NCBI GenBank assembly: GCA_963803155.1
Contig: CAWDMN010000101.1
Coordinates: 1-64,000 of the forward strand
From: CAWDMN01 sp963803155
GTDB lineage: Bacteria > Acidobacteriota > Terriglobia > Versatilivoradales > Versatilivoraceae
Reading direction: 5' to 3'
DNA: 64,000 nucleotides
This document shows positions 37,808 to 47,466 of the stretch, in pieces. Every line of letters begins with the position of its first letter. Positions within the stretch are counted from its first letter, which is position 1. Made by a program: the position numbers and the translations under genes. A model generated the notes under the pieces. That model was not told the origin of the DNA, searched no databases, and worked only from the letters and a program-made list of their open reading frames with translations.

Positions 37808-38902
37808 ATGCGCATTGAAGATTTAGATACTCCCGCCTTGGTTGTCGATCTTGACATCCTCCAGCAGAACCTGCGGCGAATGGCGGATTACTGTCGCAAA
37901 TACGGTTTGCGCCTTCGTCCCCATACCAAGACTCATAAGATCCCTGAAGTCGCCCGTTGGCAAATGGAAGCTGGCGCAGCGGGAATTACCGTAGCCAAAG
38001 TGGGAGAAGCGGAGGTGATGGCCTCAGCCGGGCTCGACAATATCCTGATTGCCTATCCAGTGGTGGGCGAAGCCAAATTGGAACGGCTGACGGCTCTGGC
38101 GGCGGGAAAGCGGATGACGGTGGCTTTGGATTCCCCTGAGGCATTGGACGGAATGGCCTATGCGGCTGCGCGTGCGGGAGTGCGTATCGGCCTGCTGGTT
38201 GAATGTGATCTCGGGATGGGCCGCTGCGGCGTGCAGACGCCGGAAGAGGCCATCGGTCTGGCCCGCCTGGCCGAATCCCGGCCTGGAATTTGTTTTGAGG
38301 GGATTTTATTTTACCCCGGCCATATTCGGACCTCTCCGGAACGGCAGTTGCCGCTTTTGCAGTCGATGAACGAAAAACTGCAGTCACTGCTGGAAGCCTT
38401 GGCGAAAGCAGGTTTGGCCTGCAGTGTAGTCAGTGGCGGCAGCACTCCGGCGGCCTTCAATAGCCATCTACTGCCAGGGATGAACGAAATCCGTCCCGGG
38501 ACTTACATATTCAATGATCGGAACACCGTAGAATTAGGCGCATGTGACCTTGGGGATTGTGCCTTAAGAGTGCTGGTCACGGTGGTTAGCACCGCCGTCC
38601 CCGGTAAAGCCATAGCGGACGGCGGATCAAAAACTTTTTCAAGCGACCGGTTGTTGAATGGAGCCAAAGAGGGCTTTGGATGGGTGATGGAGGATCCAGG
38701 GATCCAATTCGCATCGATGACGGAAGAACATGGTCATCTGGATATTTCCCGGTCGGAAAGGCGCTTGAGAGTGGGAGACCGGCTTTCCATCATTCCCAAC
38801 CATGTCTGCACTTGCGTCAACCTGCATGAGCGTATTTACTTTCACCGGCAAGGAGAGGTTCTGGGTGAATGGGAAATCGCGGGGCGTGGGAAACTGAGAT
38901 GA
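37808..38902 (+). CDS. D-threonine aldolase / D-serine dehydratase-like PLP enzyme
   Basis: 364 residues, fold-type III PLP enzyme of the alanine racemase superfamily. The N-terminal LDTPALVVDLDIL and the PLP lysine in RPHTKTHK are diagnostic. GGSTPA and the metal-site segment IPNHVCTCVNLHE are near the end; the His-x-Cys pair (HVC) matches the zinc ligands of D-serine dehydratase rather than the His-x-Asp of D-threonine aldolase. Likely it cleaves or dehydrates a D-beta-hydroxy amino acid. AGGAG eight bases ahead sets the start. It is 59 bases after the GH172 gene, so the two may be co-transcribed. Confidence 0.85.
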   Translation: MRIEDLDTPALVVDLDILQQNLRRMADYCRKYGLRLRPHTKTHKIPEVARWQMEAGAAGITVAKVGEAEVMASAGLDNILIAYPVVGEAKLERLTALAAGKRMTVALDSPEALDGMAYAAARAGVRIGLLVECDLGMGRCGVQTPEEAIGLARLAESRPGICFEGILFYPGHIRTSPERQLPLLQSMNEKLQSLLEALAKAGLACSVVSGGSTPAAFNSHLLPGMNEIRPGTYIFNDRNTVELGACDLGDCALRVLVTVVSTAVPGKAIADGGSKTFSSDRLLNGAKEGFGWVMEDPGIQFASMTEEHGHLDISRSERRLRVGDRLSIIPNHVCTCVNLHERIYFHRQGEVLGEWEIAGRGKLR

Positions 38903-38975
38903 AGCATGTTGCCCCGGGTTGCCTGCTTACAGAAAGCGCGAAGTGATAACGAGCGATCAGCGCTGCTTTACCGGC

Positions 38976-39291
38976 TTTGCAATGCGTGGATTTAGTGCGG
39001 CATCCCTGATCACTCGCTAACGCTTCGTGCTTTCCGCTGGGCACCACACTCCGCTTTGCATTGCGTGGATTTAGTGCGGCATCCCTGATCACTCGCTAGC
39101 GCTTCGTGTTTTCCGCTGGGCACCGCACTCCGCTTTGCACTGCGCGGATCTTGCACGGCATCCCTGATCACTCGCTAGCGCTTCGTGTTTTCCGCTGGGC
39201 ACCGCACTCCGCTTTGCACTGCGCGGATCTTGCACGGCATCCCTGATCACTCGCTAACGCTTCGTGCTTTCTGCTGGGCACCGCACTCCAC
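38976..39291 (+). repeat. four-unit tandem array of 79-bp repeat
   Basis: Units start at 38976, 39055, 39134 and 39213, each exactly 79 bp and highly similar. Each contains CCCTGATCACTCGCTAGCGC or a near variant followed by TTCGTG and TTTCC. A related, more diverged half-unit precedes the array at about 38934-38963. The array fills the 394-base gap between the convergent PLP enzyme and ROK kinase genes. The same core occurs again at 49870-50030. There are no unique spacers, so it is not a CRISPR array. Confidence 0.9.
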
Positions 39292-39296
39292 GCGGC

Positions 39297-40196
39297 TTAA
39301 TCCCCAGCTTCGAGAGCTTGTCGAGCCAGAGCTAACGCTCCGAGAACGCCGGAACGATTTCCCAGCCCTGGACTCACAATGTAGTTGTGAATTTCCTGGA
39401 ACAACGTTGAGGATTGGATATAACCATTTAGCAGATCCAGAGTCTTGCGCCGGATCATGGGCAGAAGCTGTTCTTGGCTCATGACCCCGCCTCCCAGGAT
39501 GATCCGTTGGGGCGAAAGAGTGCAGATAAAATTAGCTAGCGCAAGTGCAATGTAATGGGCTTCCATTTCCCAGGCTTGATGAGATTCGCCCAGTTCTTTT
39601 CCTGACGTTTGCCATCGTTCTTCAATGGCAGGCCCCGAAGCTAATCCTTCAAAACAGGCATTTCCATGGTAAACACACTTCCCCACATAGCGGTCTTTTT
39701 CGAGCTGCGGCAGAAAGATGTGTCCCATCTCAGGATGGACCAAGCCATGGATCAGTCTTCCCTGGCTCATTGCCCCGCCACCAATGCCGGTCCCGATCGT
39801 AAGATAGAGGGAACTCTCCAGCCCTTGAGAAGCACCCCAACAAAATTCTCCGAAAGCGGCGGCATTTACATCCGTGTCGAATCCCACGGGTATTCCCAAC
39901 TCCCGTCCGATTGGTCCGGCCAAATCGGTGTGGCCCCAGCCTGGTTTGGGTGTGGACGTAATGAAGCCGTAAGTAAGAGATCCCTTTCGCAAATCGACCG
40001 GGCCGAAAGATCCAATTCCAATAGCGTCCAAATTCCTCTTCTTTTTGAAGCTTTTAAAAAAGGCCAGACAACGATTGATCGTCTCGGCAGACGTGGTGGT
40101 GTCAAATCGCACCTCTTCCAAATCTTCCGGCCCCGTCCCCACCGCGCAGACGAATTTGGTCCCGCCCCCTTCGATGCCGCCCAATAGTGCCGTCAT
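39297..40196 (-). CDS. ROK-family fructokinase
   Basis: 299 residues. It phosphorylates a hexose, most likely fructose, with ATP. The phosphate loop GGIEGGGTKFVCAVG, the IGIGSFGPVD segment, the catalytic-base region GFDTDVNAAAFGE, the second phosphate loop LTIGTGIGGG and the zinc motif HPEMGH followed by KCVYHGNAC and FEGLASGPAI are all present. This form of zinc site is that of the Bacillus YdhR-type fructokinases. ATG at 40196 has GGGAGAG ahead; the frame is open to 40277 without family similarity. It lies 101 bases after the ADOP permease gene on the same strand. Confidence 0.9.
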   Translation of the reverse strand: MTALLGGIEGGGTKFVCAVGTGPEDLEEVRFDTTTSAETINRCLAFFKSFKKKRNLDAIGIGSFGPVDLRKGSLTYGFITSTPKPGWGHTDLAGPIGRELGIPVGFDTDVNAAAFGEFCWGASQGLESSLYLTIGTGIGGGAMSQGRLIHGLVHPEMGHIFLPQLEKDRYVGKCVYHGNACFEGLASGPAIEERWQTSGKELGESHQAWEMEAHYIALALANFICTLSPQRIILGGGVMSQEQLLPMIRRKTLDLLNGYIQSSTLFQEIHNYIVSPGLGNRSGVLGALALARQALEAGD

Positions 40197-40297
40197 GAGT
40201 CTCTCCCTCAAATGAATTGCGACATCATAACGCAAATTGCCGGTTCCAGTCTTCCGGATAAATCGTGCGAGTGGCACCGCGAATCATTTGCGCAGGG

Positions 40298-42739
40298 TTA
40301 CTCTCCGCGCAACACAACCATGGGATCCACGCTCGCCGCCCGGCGGGCGGGGAGATAGCTGGCCAGCCAGCCCACCAGGACAAGCACCCCGCAAACGCCG
40401 CTATAGATCAGCGGGTCTCCAGGTTGAACTCCCGTCAGGAATCCGGAAAGGTAGCGGCTGAGCAGAGCAGCAACCATAATCCCAAGACCCATGCCCACGG
40501 CCATCAGGCGGGATCCATTCAGGAGAATCATCTTCAATACCTTCCAGGGTGAGGCGCCTAGTGCCATGCGAATGCCAATTTCACCCAGCCGTTGTGAAAC
40601 CGACCAGTTCAACACTCCATAAATTCCCAAACAGGCTAAGACCAGCGCAAGCAAGCCCACACTAGCCAGCAAAACCGTGAGCATCCGTTCCTGGCAATAA
40701 CTGGCTCGCATGAATCCGGGCAACGGGACCGCGGCATTGATTTTGACACGCGGGTCCACCGCATAGATTTCTTTCTGGATGGCCACTAGCAGGCTTGGAG
40801 AGTCCGTCTGGCTACGCACGTGGAGTGCCATTCCAGAGGAGTAATTCTGTTCGAAATTCAGGTAAAGGCCGGGCTGCTGCGGTTCACTGAGCTTTTGATA
40901 TTTGCAATTACGGGCGACTCCAACGACTACACAATCTCGTCCATAAACCCGAAGCCGGCGACCCAGCGGGCTTTGTCCTGGCCAGAAACGCTGGACAAAG
41001 GCTTGATTGACAAGGACAGTATGCAGAGATTGTTGCCCCTCATTCGACCGAAAATCCCGCCCTTCCAGCAAAGGGATATGCATGGTTTTGAAATAGTCAG
41101 GCGCGATGGTGATTTCACAGGCTCCCATATCCTCGCCGGATTGGGGTTGGTAGCCCTCAATTTGCACCCAGGGATGGGGCACCCCTCCAAATCCGAGAGG
41201 CGCATAATCAGCAAGGCTCACTCCTTCAACCCCGGGTAAGGCTTGGATTTTCTCCTGCACTCTGCGGAAAAAGGCTATGCCTTCCTGCTCCGTATAAGTT
41301 TCAGGCGTCAAATTCACTGCAGCCAGGAGGACATTGGCCGGTTCAAATCCTGGAGAAATCGATAAAGTTTTGAACAGGCTTTTGGTGCATAGCCCGGCAC
41401 CTACAAGCACCAGCACGGCCAGGGACATTTCAGTGACCACCAGCAAGTTGCTGAGCCGATGTGAACTGCCGTGGGCGGATGAAAGACGACCTCCTTCTTT
41501 GATGGTGGTGTAGACTTTGCCTGGACGATTTTGCAGGGCTTGGGCCAATCCCAGAATCAATCCAAGAGCGAGCGCGAGGAAAATCGCATAAGACAGAATC
41601 TGCCAATTAAACATGGGCAATGCTTCTGCATCTATAGGCAGATGTGTGGGTGGAATGAAATTGAGCAATAATCTTGCACCCCACAGAGAAAGACATATTC
41701 CCATAATGGCTCCGGCGGAGGTCAACACCAGACTCTCCACCAGGAATTGACGAAACAATTGGAACCTGCCGGCTCCCAGCGCCAGCCGGATGCTGATTTC
41801 AAGACGGCGGCTCGAAGAACGAGCCAGCACCAAATTGGTGATGTTGGCGGCAATAATGGACAAAAGCAGGAATACCGCCCCCAGGAAGACCTTGAAGAGA
41901 GGCAAGAATCCTTGCAGACTGTAGGGAGCATCCGTAAAAGCCAGCACTTTCACTCCGTGATTTCGATTCGTGTTCGGATAAGCCTTTTCCAATTGTTCGG
42001 AAACAGAGTGGGCCACCGCCCGGGCTTGCGCCAGTGTGGCTCCCGGCAGCAAGCGCATCGCTACTTTTAAATTGCGGGAAGATCTGTCCGTTAATAAGTC
42101 CCCCCGCCCGAACTGTTGTGCCATGGAAAGGGGAATCCAAAGGTCATAGCTCAGGCCCGATTGACTGCCTTTGAACTCGGAAGGCGCAACTCCCACCACC
42201 GTATAGCTGGAGCGGTTGAGCTCAACCACCTTGCCCAGGATTCTAGAATCCGAACCAAAACGGCTCTTCCATAATTTATGGCTGATGACCACAACGGGAG
42301 CTTTCCCCGGGACTGCCTCCTCAGCCAGGAAGCAGCGGCCGAGTTGCGGCTTGATCCCATAAAAATCGAAGAATCCGGGAGTGACAGCTTGAGCCCAGAC
42401 CCAATCGTTTTGGCCATCCGCGCGCATATTGAGCTGGCATTGATGGTCGCCAGCCGCTCCAGAAAAAATCTCCCGGTGGGCAGCCAGATCCTGCAATTCC
42501 AAATAGGAGATCTCATGGCCGTCTTCCCCAAATCGGTCCTTTCCCAATACCACCACCAACCGGCTGATGTCGGTGTCGACGCCTCTCAAAGGATGGTAAA
42601 GGACCCTGGAAACCCAACTAAAGGCAATAGTGTTGATTCCGATCCCTACCCCAAGCGTTATCACGATGATTGCCGCTAAGAATGGGGTTTTTCGCAAAAG
42701 CCGTATCCCATGCTGCAAATCTTGTATTAAAGAGTGCAT
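40298..42739 (-). CDS. ADOP-type MacB/FtsX permease
   Basis: 813 residues. Starts with LIQDLQHGIRLLRKTPFLAA, has an N-terminal helix (about 20-42), a large periplasmic MacB_PCD-type domain, an FtsX three-helix block near residues 280-400, a second periplasmic domain and a second FtsX block at the C-terminus. This duplicated design without a linked ATPase is the acidobacterial duplicated orphan permease. These are very numerous in Acidobacteriota and are thought to move or sense cell-envelope compounds in a MacB-like way. No MacA or ATP-binding subunit is adjacent. The substrate is unknown. Confidence 0.92.
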   Translation of the reverse strand: MHSLIQDLQHGIRLLRKTPFLAAIIVITLGVGIGINTIAFSWVSRVLYHPLRGVDTDISRLVVVLGKDRFGEDGHEISYLELQDLAAHREIFSGAAGDHQCQLNMRADGQNDWVWAQAVTPGFFDFYGIKPQLGRCFLAEEAVPGKAPVVVISHKLWKSRFGSDSRILGKVVELNRSSYTVVGVAPSEFKGSQSGLSYDLWIPLSMAQQFGRGDLLTDRSSRNLKVAMRLLPGATLAQARAVAHSVSEQLEKAYPNTNRNHGVKVLAFTDAPYSLQGFLPLFKVFLGAVFLLLSIIAANITNLVLARSSSRRLEISIRLALGAGRFQLFRQFLVESLVLTSAGAIMGICLSLWGARLLLNFIPPTHLPIDAEALPMFNWQILSYAIFLALALGLILGLAQALQNRPGKVYTTIKEGGRLSSAHGSSHRLSNLLVVTEMSLAVLVLVGAGLCTKSLFKTLSISPGFEPANVLLAAVNLTPETYTEQEGIAFFRRVQEKIQALPGVEGVSLADYAPLGFGGVPHPWVQIEGYQPQSGEDMGACEITIAPDYFKTMHIPLLEGRDFRSNEGQQSLHTVLVNQAFVQRFWPGQSPLGRRLRVYGRDCVVVGVARNCKYQKLSEPQQPGLYLNFEQNYSSGMALHVRSQTDSPSLLVAIQKEIYAVDPRVKINAAVPLPGFMRASYCQERMLTVLLASVGLLALVLACLGIYGVLNWSVSQRLGEIGIRMALGASPWKVLKMILLNGSRLMAVGMGLGIMVAALLSRYLSGFLTGVQPGDPLIYSGVCGVLVLVGWLASYLPARRAASVDPMVVLRGE

Positions 42740-43571
42740 ACCCCGTCCTTTATGAAATGGTTATTATCGAGGATGGAGGAGGCAAATTAGCGCATTCATC
42801 AATTGGTGGATGATGCCAATTTGGCCTTTCTTCGTCCAGGCTCATCAGAATTTACTCGCGAAGCAATTCAAAAATTGAAGCACAATCTTCGATGATCACA
42901 CGCAAGTAATCCTGTAAATCCATGCGGACAACGACCACACCTCACAGTCATTTTCAATATCCAAACCGACAATTGCAACTTCCTTGCCAATGGGCAGGAC
43001 TTTGCAAGTATAAGAAAATAAATAGCTGGCTGAGTTGTCCGCGCCGTTTTTCGAATTTGCCTTGGCGTGAACTGTTCTTTTTTGGGATTTTTCTGTCGCA
43101 TGAGCGGACAATCTCTCTCAATAGCTTCGGAGATTACTCTTCGGAACGGCTCCAAGTTCTCGCTCGGTGGACATTGAAGATCATCACCCTTCATTCTCCA
43201 ACATATAGGGAACACTACGAAAATATGGAGCCAAAAAATCCTGTATTTCGGATGTTTTTCTATGATGATCAAGTCAACTGGTGGGGATTCTTTGGAACAA
43301 TATGAAAATAAAAGAAATTTTTTTTATTTGTTTATGTTTTTATTTGGAACTTGTTTTGCTGTAACATTCAATGCACCAATGCAACTAAATTTTGCTTTTT
43401 CCCCGGGCAGAAATGATTAAGGTGAGGAAGAGACTCCTGGGACGGAAAAGAGAAGTTGGATTTGTCTTTCTGACTTAGCCAGAGGCAGCGCTGTATAGCC
43501 TCGCAGGAGGGCCACATTGAAGATTTAGGGGACAGCTCTAAAAGGGAAAATTCAAAAAGGAGGGGGTACCT
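42740..43571. other. 832-base divergent upstream region
   Basis: The gap between the ADOP permease and the second TonB receptor. The part around 43300-43360 is very AT-rich with several T runs and may hold promoters. I find no firm -35/-10 pair, repeat or gene in it. Confidence 0.45.
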
Positions 43572-46500
43572 ATGAATTCTTTTCAACTCATCCGGCAGGG
43601 CATGGTCTGGATCTGTGTGTTAACCCTACTCAGCGCGGGATTTTTGTTTGGGCAGGAATACCGTGGCCGAGTCCAGGGGAACATCATGGATTCCAGCAAA
43701 GCCATGATTTCCGGTGCAACGGTAACCATGCTGAACACCCAAACCGGCGTGTCGGCTGTCCGCCAAAGCAGCGAGACCGGCCACTTTCTGTTTGACTTGG
43801 TGGAACCCGGCATTTACAGGATCACCGTAGAATTCCAAGGCTTCAGCAAACATGTGGAGGAAGGCATCCGCGTTTCATCTCGTGCTGATATGACGGTGGA
43901 TGTGACCCTGCAACCTGGAGAACTGAAAGAGACTGTCTCCGTCACTGCCGAAGCAGCCAGCCTCCAATTCAATACGGCCAAATTGGAAACCACGGTCGAT
44001 CAGAAATTGACGCAGAGCCTGCCCCAGCTGTATCGCAATGTCTTTCTGCTTGCGCAGTTGGATCCCTCGGTGGAGAGCACTTCCTGGGGTGAGGATAATC
44101 CCTACGATACCTGGGCGTCCAATAACTTGCGCATCGGAGGCAGCGGACAATTCACCAATGACCTGCAGGTGGACGGTAGCCCCTCCGGGATCAGTGTGAA
44201 AACGGGCTATGTTCCCTCGCCCGACATGGTACAGGAAGTGAACGTCCTACAAAACACGCTGGATGCCGAGTATGGGCACAGTTCCGGATCCTCGATCAGC
44301 GTGGTGCTGAAAGCGGGCACAAATGCATATCACGGGACCGGCTTTTTCCAGGGCCAGCGTCCCAAATTGAATGCCCTGGAAAACCGCGTGTACCGCACCG
44401 AAAACCAGACTTTTAACAATATGTTTGGCGGGACTTTTAGCGGTCCCATATTCAAAAACAAGCTGTTTAATTTCGTCGGCTATGAGCAATGGGAAAAGAC
44501 TGAACCCGGTATGCTTTACAACTCGGTCCCAACCGAATTGGAGCGGAGAGGGGATTTTTCGCAAACCTTGGGGGATGACGGCAATTTGCGAGTCATCTAT
44601 GATCCCTGGAGCACGCAGACCGCCCCCGATGGCACTATCACCCGCACCCCTTTCCCCAATAATATCATTCCGGCTGATCGAATTAATCCGATTACCGCAA
44701 AATATATGGGTGCACTATGGAAGGCCAATGGTCCGGGAATCGACAATTTCCACACCAACAATTTCGTGGTATCGACCCCGATCAAGTACCCCTACAAGAA
44801 CTTTTCCGACCGGGCGGATTATCAGGTAAATGATAAGCTGCGGATCTTCGGAAGGTACAGCCGAACACTCACGCCGGTTGGGGTGACAGGCAATCCCACC
44901 GGTTCGCCCGCGTTTATGTCGGACCGGGGTGCGGATTACAATATGAGGTCATATGCAGGAGACGTCACCTATACCTTATCCCCCACGACGGTCCTCAATT
45001 TCCATGGGGGCTATCACAATTTCACGGATGTGTCCCACTTCGCCACCGATTTCCTTCCGGAATGGTCCTGGAAAGGGGTGTTTGGGGATAATAATTTTTA
45101 TGCTCCCATATTCGCCGATCCGAGCATCCCGCAACTGATTCCGCGCATGAGCATTTGGAATAACCTTAACGACTCGGCTACCCAAATGGGGCCGGGTGGC
45201 GGCTATTGGCATGAAACTCCCCATGCCATCGAATTGAGCGGGAAAATCGCTCAACAGCGCGGCAAACATTATCTGAAAACGGGTGTGGACTACCGGCGCA
45301 CTAACACGAATAGTCTTCTCCTGTTGTCCAATCCCGGCTTCGGTTTTGATGCCCAACCCACTGCCAAGACTTACAACAATCCCAACCTGCTCTATTCAGG
45401 CGATTCCTACGCCACTTTCCTGTTGGGCGCCATCGCCCCGACAGAAGTTGCCCAGTGGGGCAATGGTGGGAATGCATGGGATAGCGCTGCCACATCCTTT
45501 CCGGTCAACATTGAGCCCGATACGCGGGAAAAATTTTACGGTTTTTATCTCAATGACGACTGGAAGGTCACGCGAAATCTAACCCTGAACCTCGGCTTGC
45601 GCTATGAATATGAATCGCCGTTCCATGATGCCAAGAACCGGGAGACTCGCGCTCTGGATTTAAACCAAGCCATCCCGGAACTGCAGGGAATCAGCATGCC
45701 GGACGAAATGAAACCGTTCTACAATGGATCTTGGAAAATGAACGGTGCTTTCCAGTTTGCCAGCGATGAGCATCCAGGTGCTTGGGACGGTGGGTGGGGA
45801 ACGATTTCACCGCGCGTTGGAGCTGCCTATCGCCTGAATGACAAGACCGTCATTCGCGCCGGCTATGGGCGCTATGTGACCCCCTTTACTACCAATAGCG
45901 CTCACGACCAGCTCAGCGGCTACTACTTGTATGGATTCAGCAACTTTACCGGGGCGCCGGACATGATCCAAGGCGTGCCGCAAATGTCAATGGCCAATCC
46001 TTTCCCAGCCTCTAATCCTATCGCTCCTGCTTATGATAAGAGTCTCGGCATTTACACCATGCTGGGAAATTCGATTACCTATTTCTCGCCGGATCGGAAG
46101 CGCAGCAACAGCGACCGCATCAACATCTCGTTCCAGCGGGAACTGCCCTTTTCGATGGTGTTGGATGTCACGTACTTCCTCAACCATACCAGCGAAGTGT
46201 TCCAACTCGATTATAATATCAACCAGGTCGACCCCAATATTTCCTACACCTATAAGGAACAGACACTGGCTGTCATCGACAACCCCTTTTACAACAAGTT
46301 GCCGGTGGAAAAATTCCCCGGTTCTCTGCGCTATCAGTCCCAAGTAGGGATTACCCAGTTGGCCAGACCCTACCCGGCTTATGGAGATATTTGGGTGGTG
46401 GATGGACAGCCTGGTGGCGCCATGAAATATCAAGCCTTGCAGATGAAGCTGCAGAAAAATTATAGCCAAGGACTATCGTTGCTGATTGGGTACAGCTACC

Positions 46501-47090
46501 ATGTCGAAAAGGATCAAACCTTTTATGACAATATTGCCAACTACAAACGCCAATACTCTTGGCAGAATGGAACCAGTTACCGCCACCGCATTTCCGCTGC
46601 CGGCACCTGGGACGTCCCGGTCGGAAAAGGGCGGACCTTTATGGCCAAAGCTCCCCGGGTGCTGGACGCTGTCGTGGGAGGTTGGAAATTAAGCAGTGTG
46701 GTGTGGTGGCGTTCCGGCAATTTGATGAGTTTTGGTGGGATGCTTTGGAACGGAACCAGCCCTAAAGTTTCCAATCCCACGCCGGATCATTGGTTTGATA
46801 CTTCAGTATTCCAGCGGCTGCCGGACTTCACGCCACGTACAAATCCATGGGACTTCCCAGGCGTCCGAGGTCCGGGAGTTTTCACCACGAACGGTTCGCT
46901 GGCCAAAGATTTTCATATTACCGAGAAGTTGAGGATGCAGCTGAAAGCGGATGCCTTCAATTTGTTCAACAACATGAGCTGGGGGGATCCAGTTACGAGT
47001 TTCGACAGCAGCAGCTTTGGCCAAATCACGGACCAGGCAGGTTTAACCTTCGGCCGGCGCGTACAATTGGGGGTGCGGATAGAATTCTAG
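43572..47090 (+). CDS. TonB-dependent receptor with carboxypeptidase-regulatory-like domain (second)
   Basis: 1172 residues. A signal peptide (about 1-27) is followed by a CarboxypepD_reg-like domain (about 30-120, YRGRVQGNIMDSSKAMISGA), a plug (about 140-260, NLRIGGSGQFTNDLQVDG) and a long beta-barrel ending in an aromatic residue (GVRIEF). It is diverged from the first receptor at 8098. AAGGAGGGGG ahead of the ATG is a very strong ribosome site, suggesting high expression. It sits at the head of a same-strand series with a TPR and an ASPIC/UnbV gene and then the glycan catabolic genes, so it probably imports a glycan or its fragments across the outer membrane. No SusD homologue is present. 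Confidence 0.92.
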   Translation: MNSFQLIRQGMVWICVLTLLSAGFLFGQEYRGRVQGNIMDSSKAMISGATVTMLNTQTGVSAVRQSSETGHFLFDLVEPGIYRITVEFQGFSKHVEEGIRVSSRADMTVDVTLQPGELKETVSVTAEAASLQFNTAKLETTVDQKLTQSLPQLYRNVFLLAQLDPSVESTSWGEDNPYDTWASNNLRIGGSGQFTNDLQVDGSPSGISVKTGYVPSPDMVQEVNVLQNTLDAEYGHSSGSSISVVLKAGTNAYHGTGFFQGQRPKLNALENRVYRTENQTFNNMFGGTFSGPIFKNKLFNFVGYEQWEKTEPGMLYNSVPTELERRGDFSQTLGDDGNLRVIYDPWSTQTAPDGTITRTPFPNNIIPADRINPITAKYMGALWKANGPGIDNFHTNNFVVSTPIKYPYKNFSDRADYQVNDKLRIFGRYSRTLTPVGVTGNPTGSPAFMSDRGADYNMRSYAGDVTYTLSPTTVLNFHGGYHNFTDVSHFATDFLPEWSWKGVFGDNNFYAPIFADPSIPQLIPRMSIWNNLNDSATQMGPGGGYWHETPHAIELSGKIAQQRGKHYLKTGVDYRRTNTNSLLLLSNPGFGFDAQPTAKTYNNPNLLYSGDSYATFLLGAIAPTEVAQWGNGGNAWDSAATSFPVNIEPDTREKFYGFYLNDDWKVTRNLTLNLGLRYEYESPFHDAKNRETRALDLNQAIPELQGISMPDEMKPFYNGSWKMNGAFQFASDEHPGAWDGGWGTISPRVGAAYRLNDKTVIRAGYGRYVTPFTTNSAHDQLSGYYLYGFSNFTGAPDMIQGVPQMSMANPFPASNPIAPAYDKSLGIYTMLGNSITYFSPDRKRSNSDRINISFQRELPFSMVLDVTYFLNHTSEVFQLDYNINQVDPNISYTYKEQTLAVIDNPFYNKLPVEKFPGSLRYQSQVGITQLARPYPAYGDIWVVDGQPGGAMKYQALQMKLQKNYSQGLSLLIGYSYHVEKDQTFYDNIANYKRQYSWQNGTSYRHRISAAGTWDVPVGKGRTFMAKAPRVLDAVVGGWKLSSVVWWRSGNLMSFGGMLWNGTSPKVSNPTPDHWFDTSVFQRLPDFTPRTNPWDFPGVRGPGVFTTNGSLAKDFHITEKLRMQLKADAFNLFNNMSWGDPVTSFDSSSFGQITDQAGLTFGRRVQLGVRIEF

Positions 47091-47120
47091 ACCCTTACCA
47101 TTTTAATTGTAGTCTAAACG

Positions 47121-47157
47121 CCCTCTCTCGCCTGTTCTGGGTGAGAGGGGGTTTTTT
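47121..47157 (+). terminator. rho-independent terminator of the second TonB receptor gene
   Basis: CCCTCTC at 47121-47127 pairs with GAGAGGG at 47143-47149, followed by GGTTTTTT. It lies about 30 bases past the stop codon. Confidence 0.8.
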
Positions 47158-47177
47158 GTCTCAGCTAAGCAAAGAAC

Positions 47178-47213
47178 AGACTTTAGACTTTTGACTTTAG
47201 ACTTTAGATTTTT
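47178..47213 (+). repeat. short tandem tract of GACTTT(A/T)G-type units
   Basis: Loose tandem copies of an eight- to nine-base unit, GACTTTAG/GACTTTTG, in the gap after the receptor terminator. Confidence 0.6.
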
Positions 47214-47216
47214 GGC

Positions 47217-47382
47217 AACTACTTATTTTGCTGAGAGTCAGAATTCAGGAGTCAGAATGTTGTGGGCAACGGTGAGATTTGAGTTCTCGGCGGTGTGATA
47301 AGGAGCTCACCAGTTTGTGCTGGCGGCCTATTTGCAGGCTATTCTGGATTCTGACTCCTGAATTTTGTCTGCCTGAGTAGTT
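47217..47382. repeat. MITE-like inverted-repeat element
   Basis: A 166-base segment with inverted ends: AACTACT at 47217-47223 and AGTAGTT at 47376-47382, then a perfect 16-base pair ATTCAGGAGTCAGAAT at 47243-47258 with its complement at 47348-47363. The middle has no coding frame. It fills most of the 376-base gap before the TPR gene, whose promoter must lie in or after it. Confidence 0.55.
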
Positions 47383-47466
47383 ACAAATTCCACTTTGTAC
47401 CGTGACTCCCGAACAGCGGTTTTTTTTCTACCATCTCATTTTCATTCCGGATAACATTGTCACGCT

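Noticed and set aside
38976..39291. CRISPR array
   Set aside because: The units are contiguous 79-bp repeats without unique spacers and no cas gene is present.
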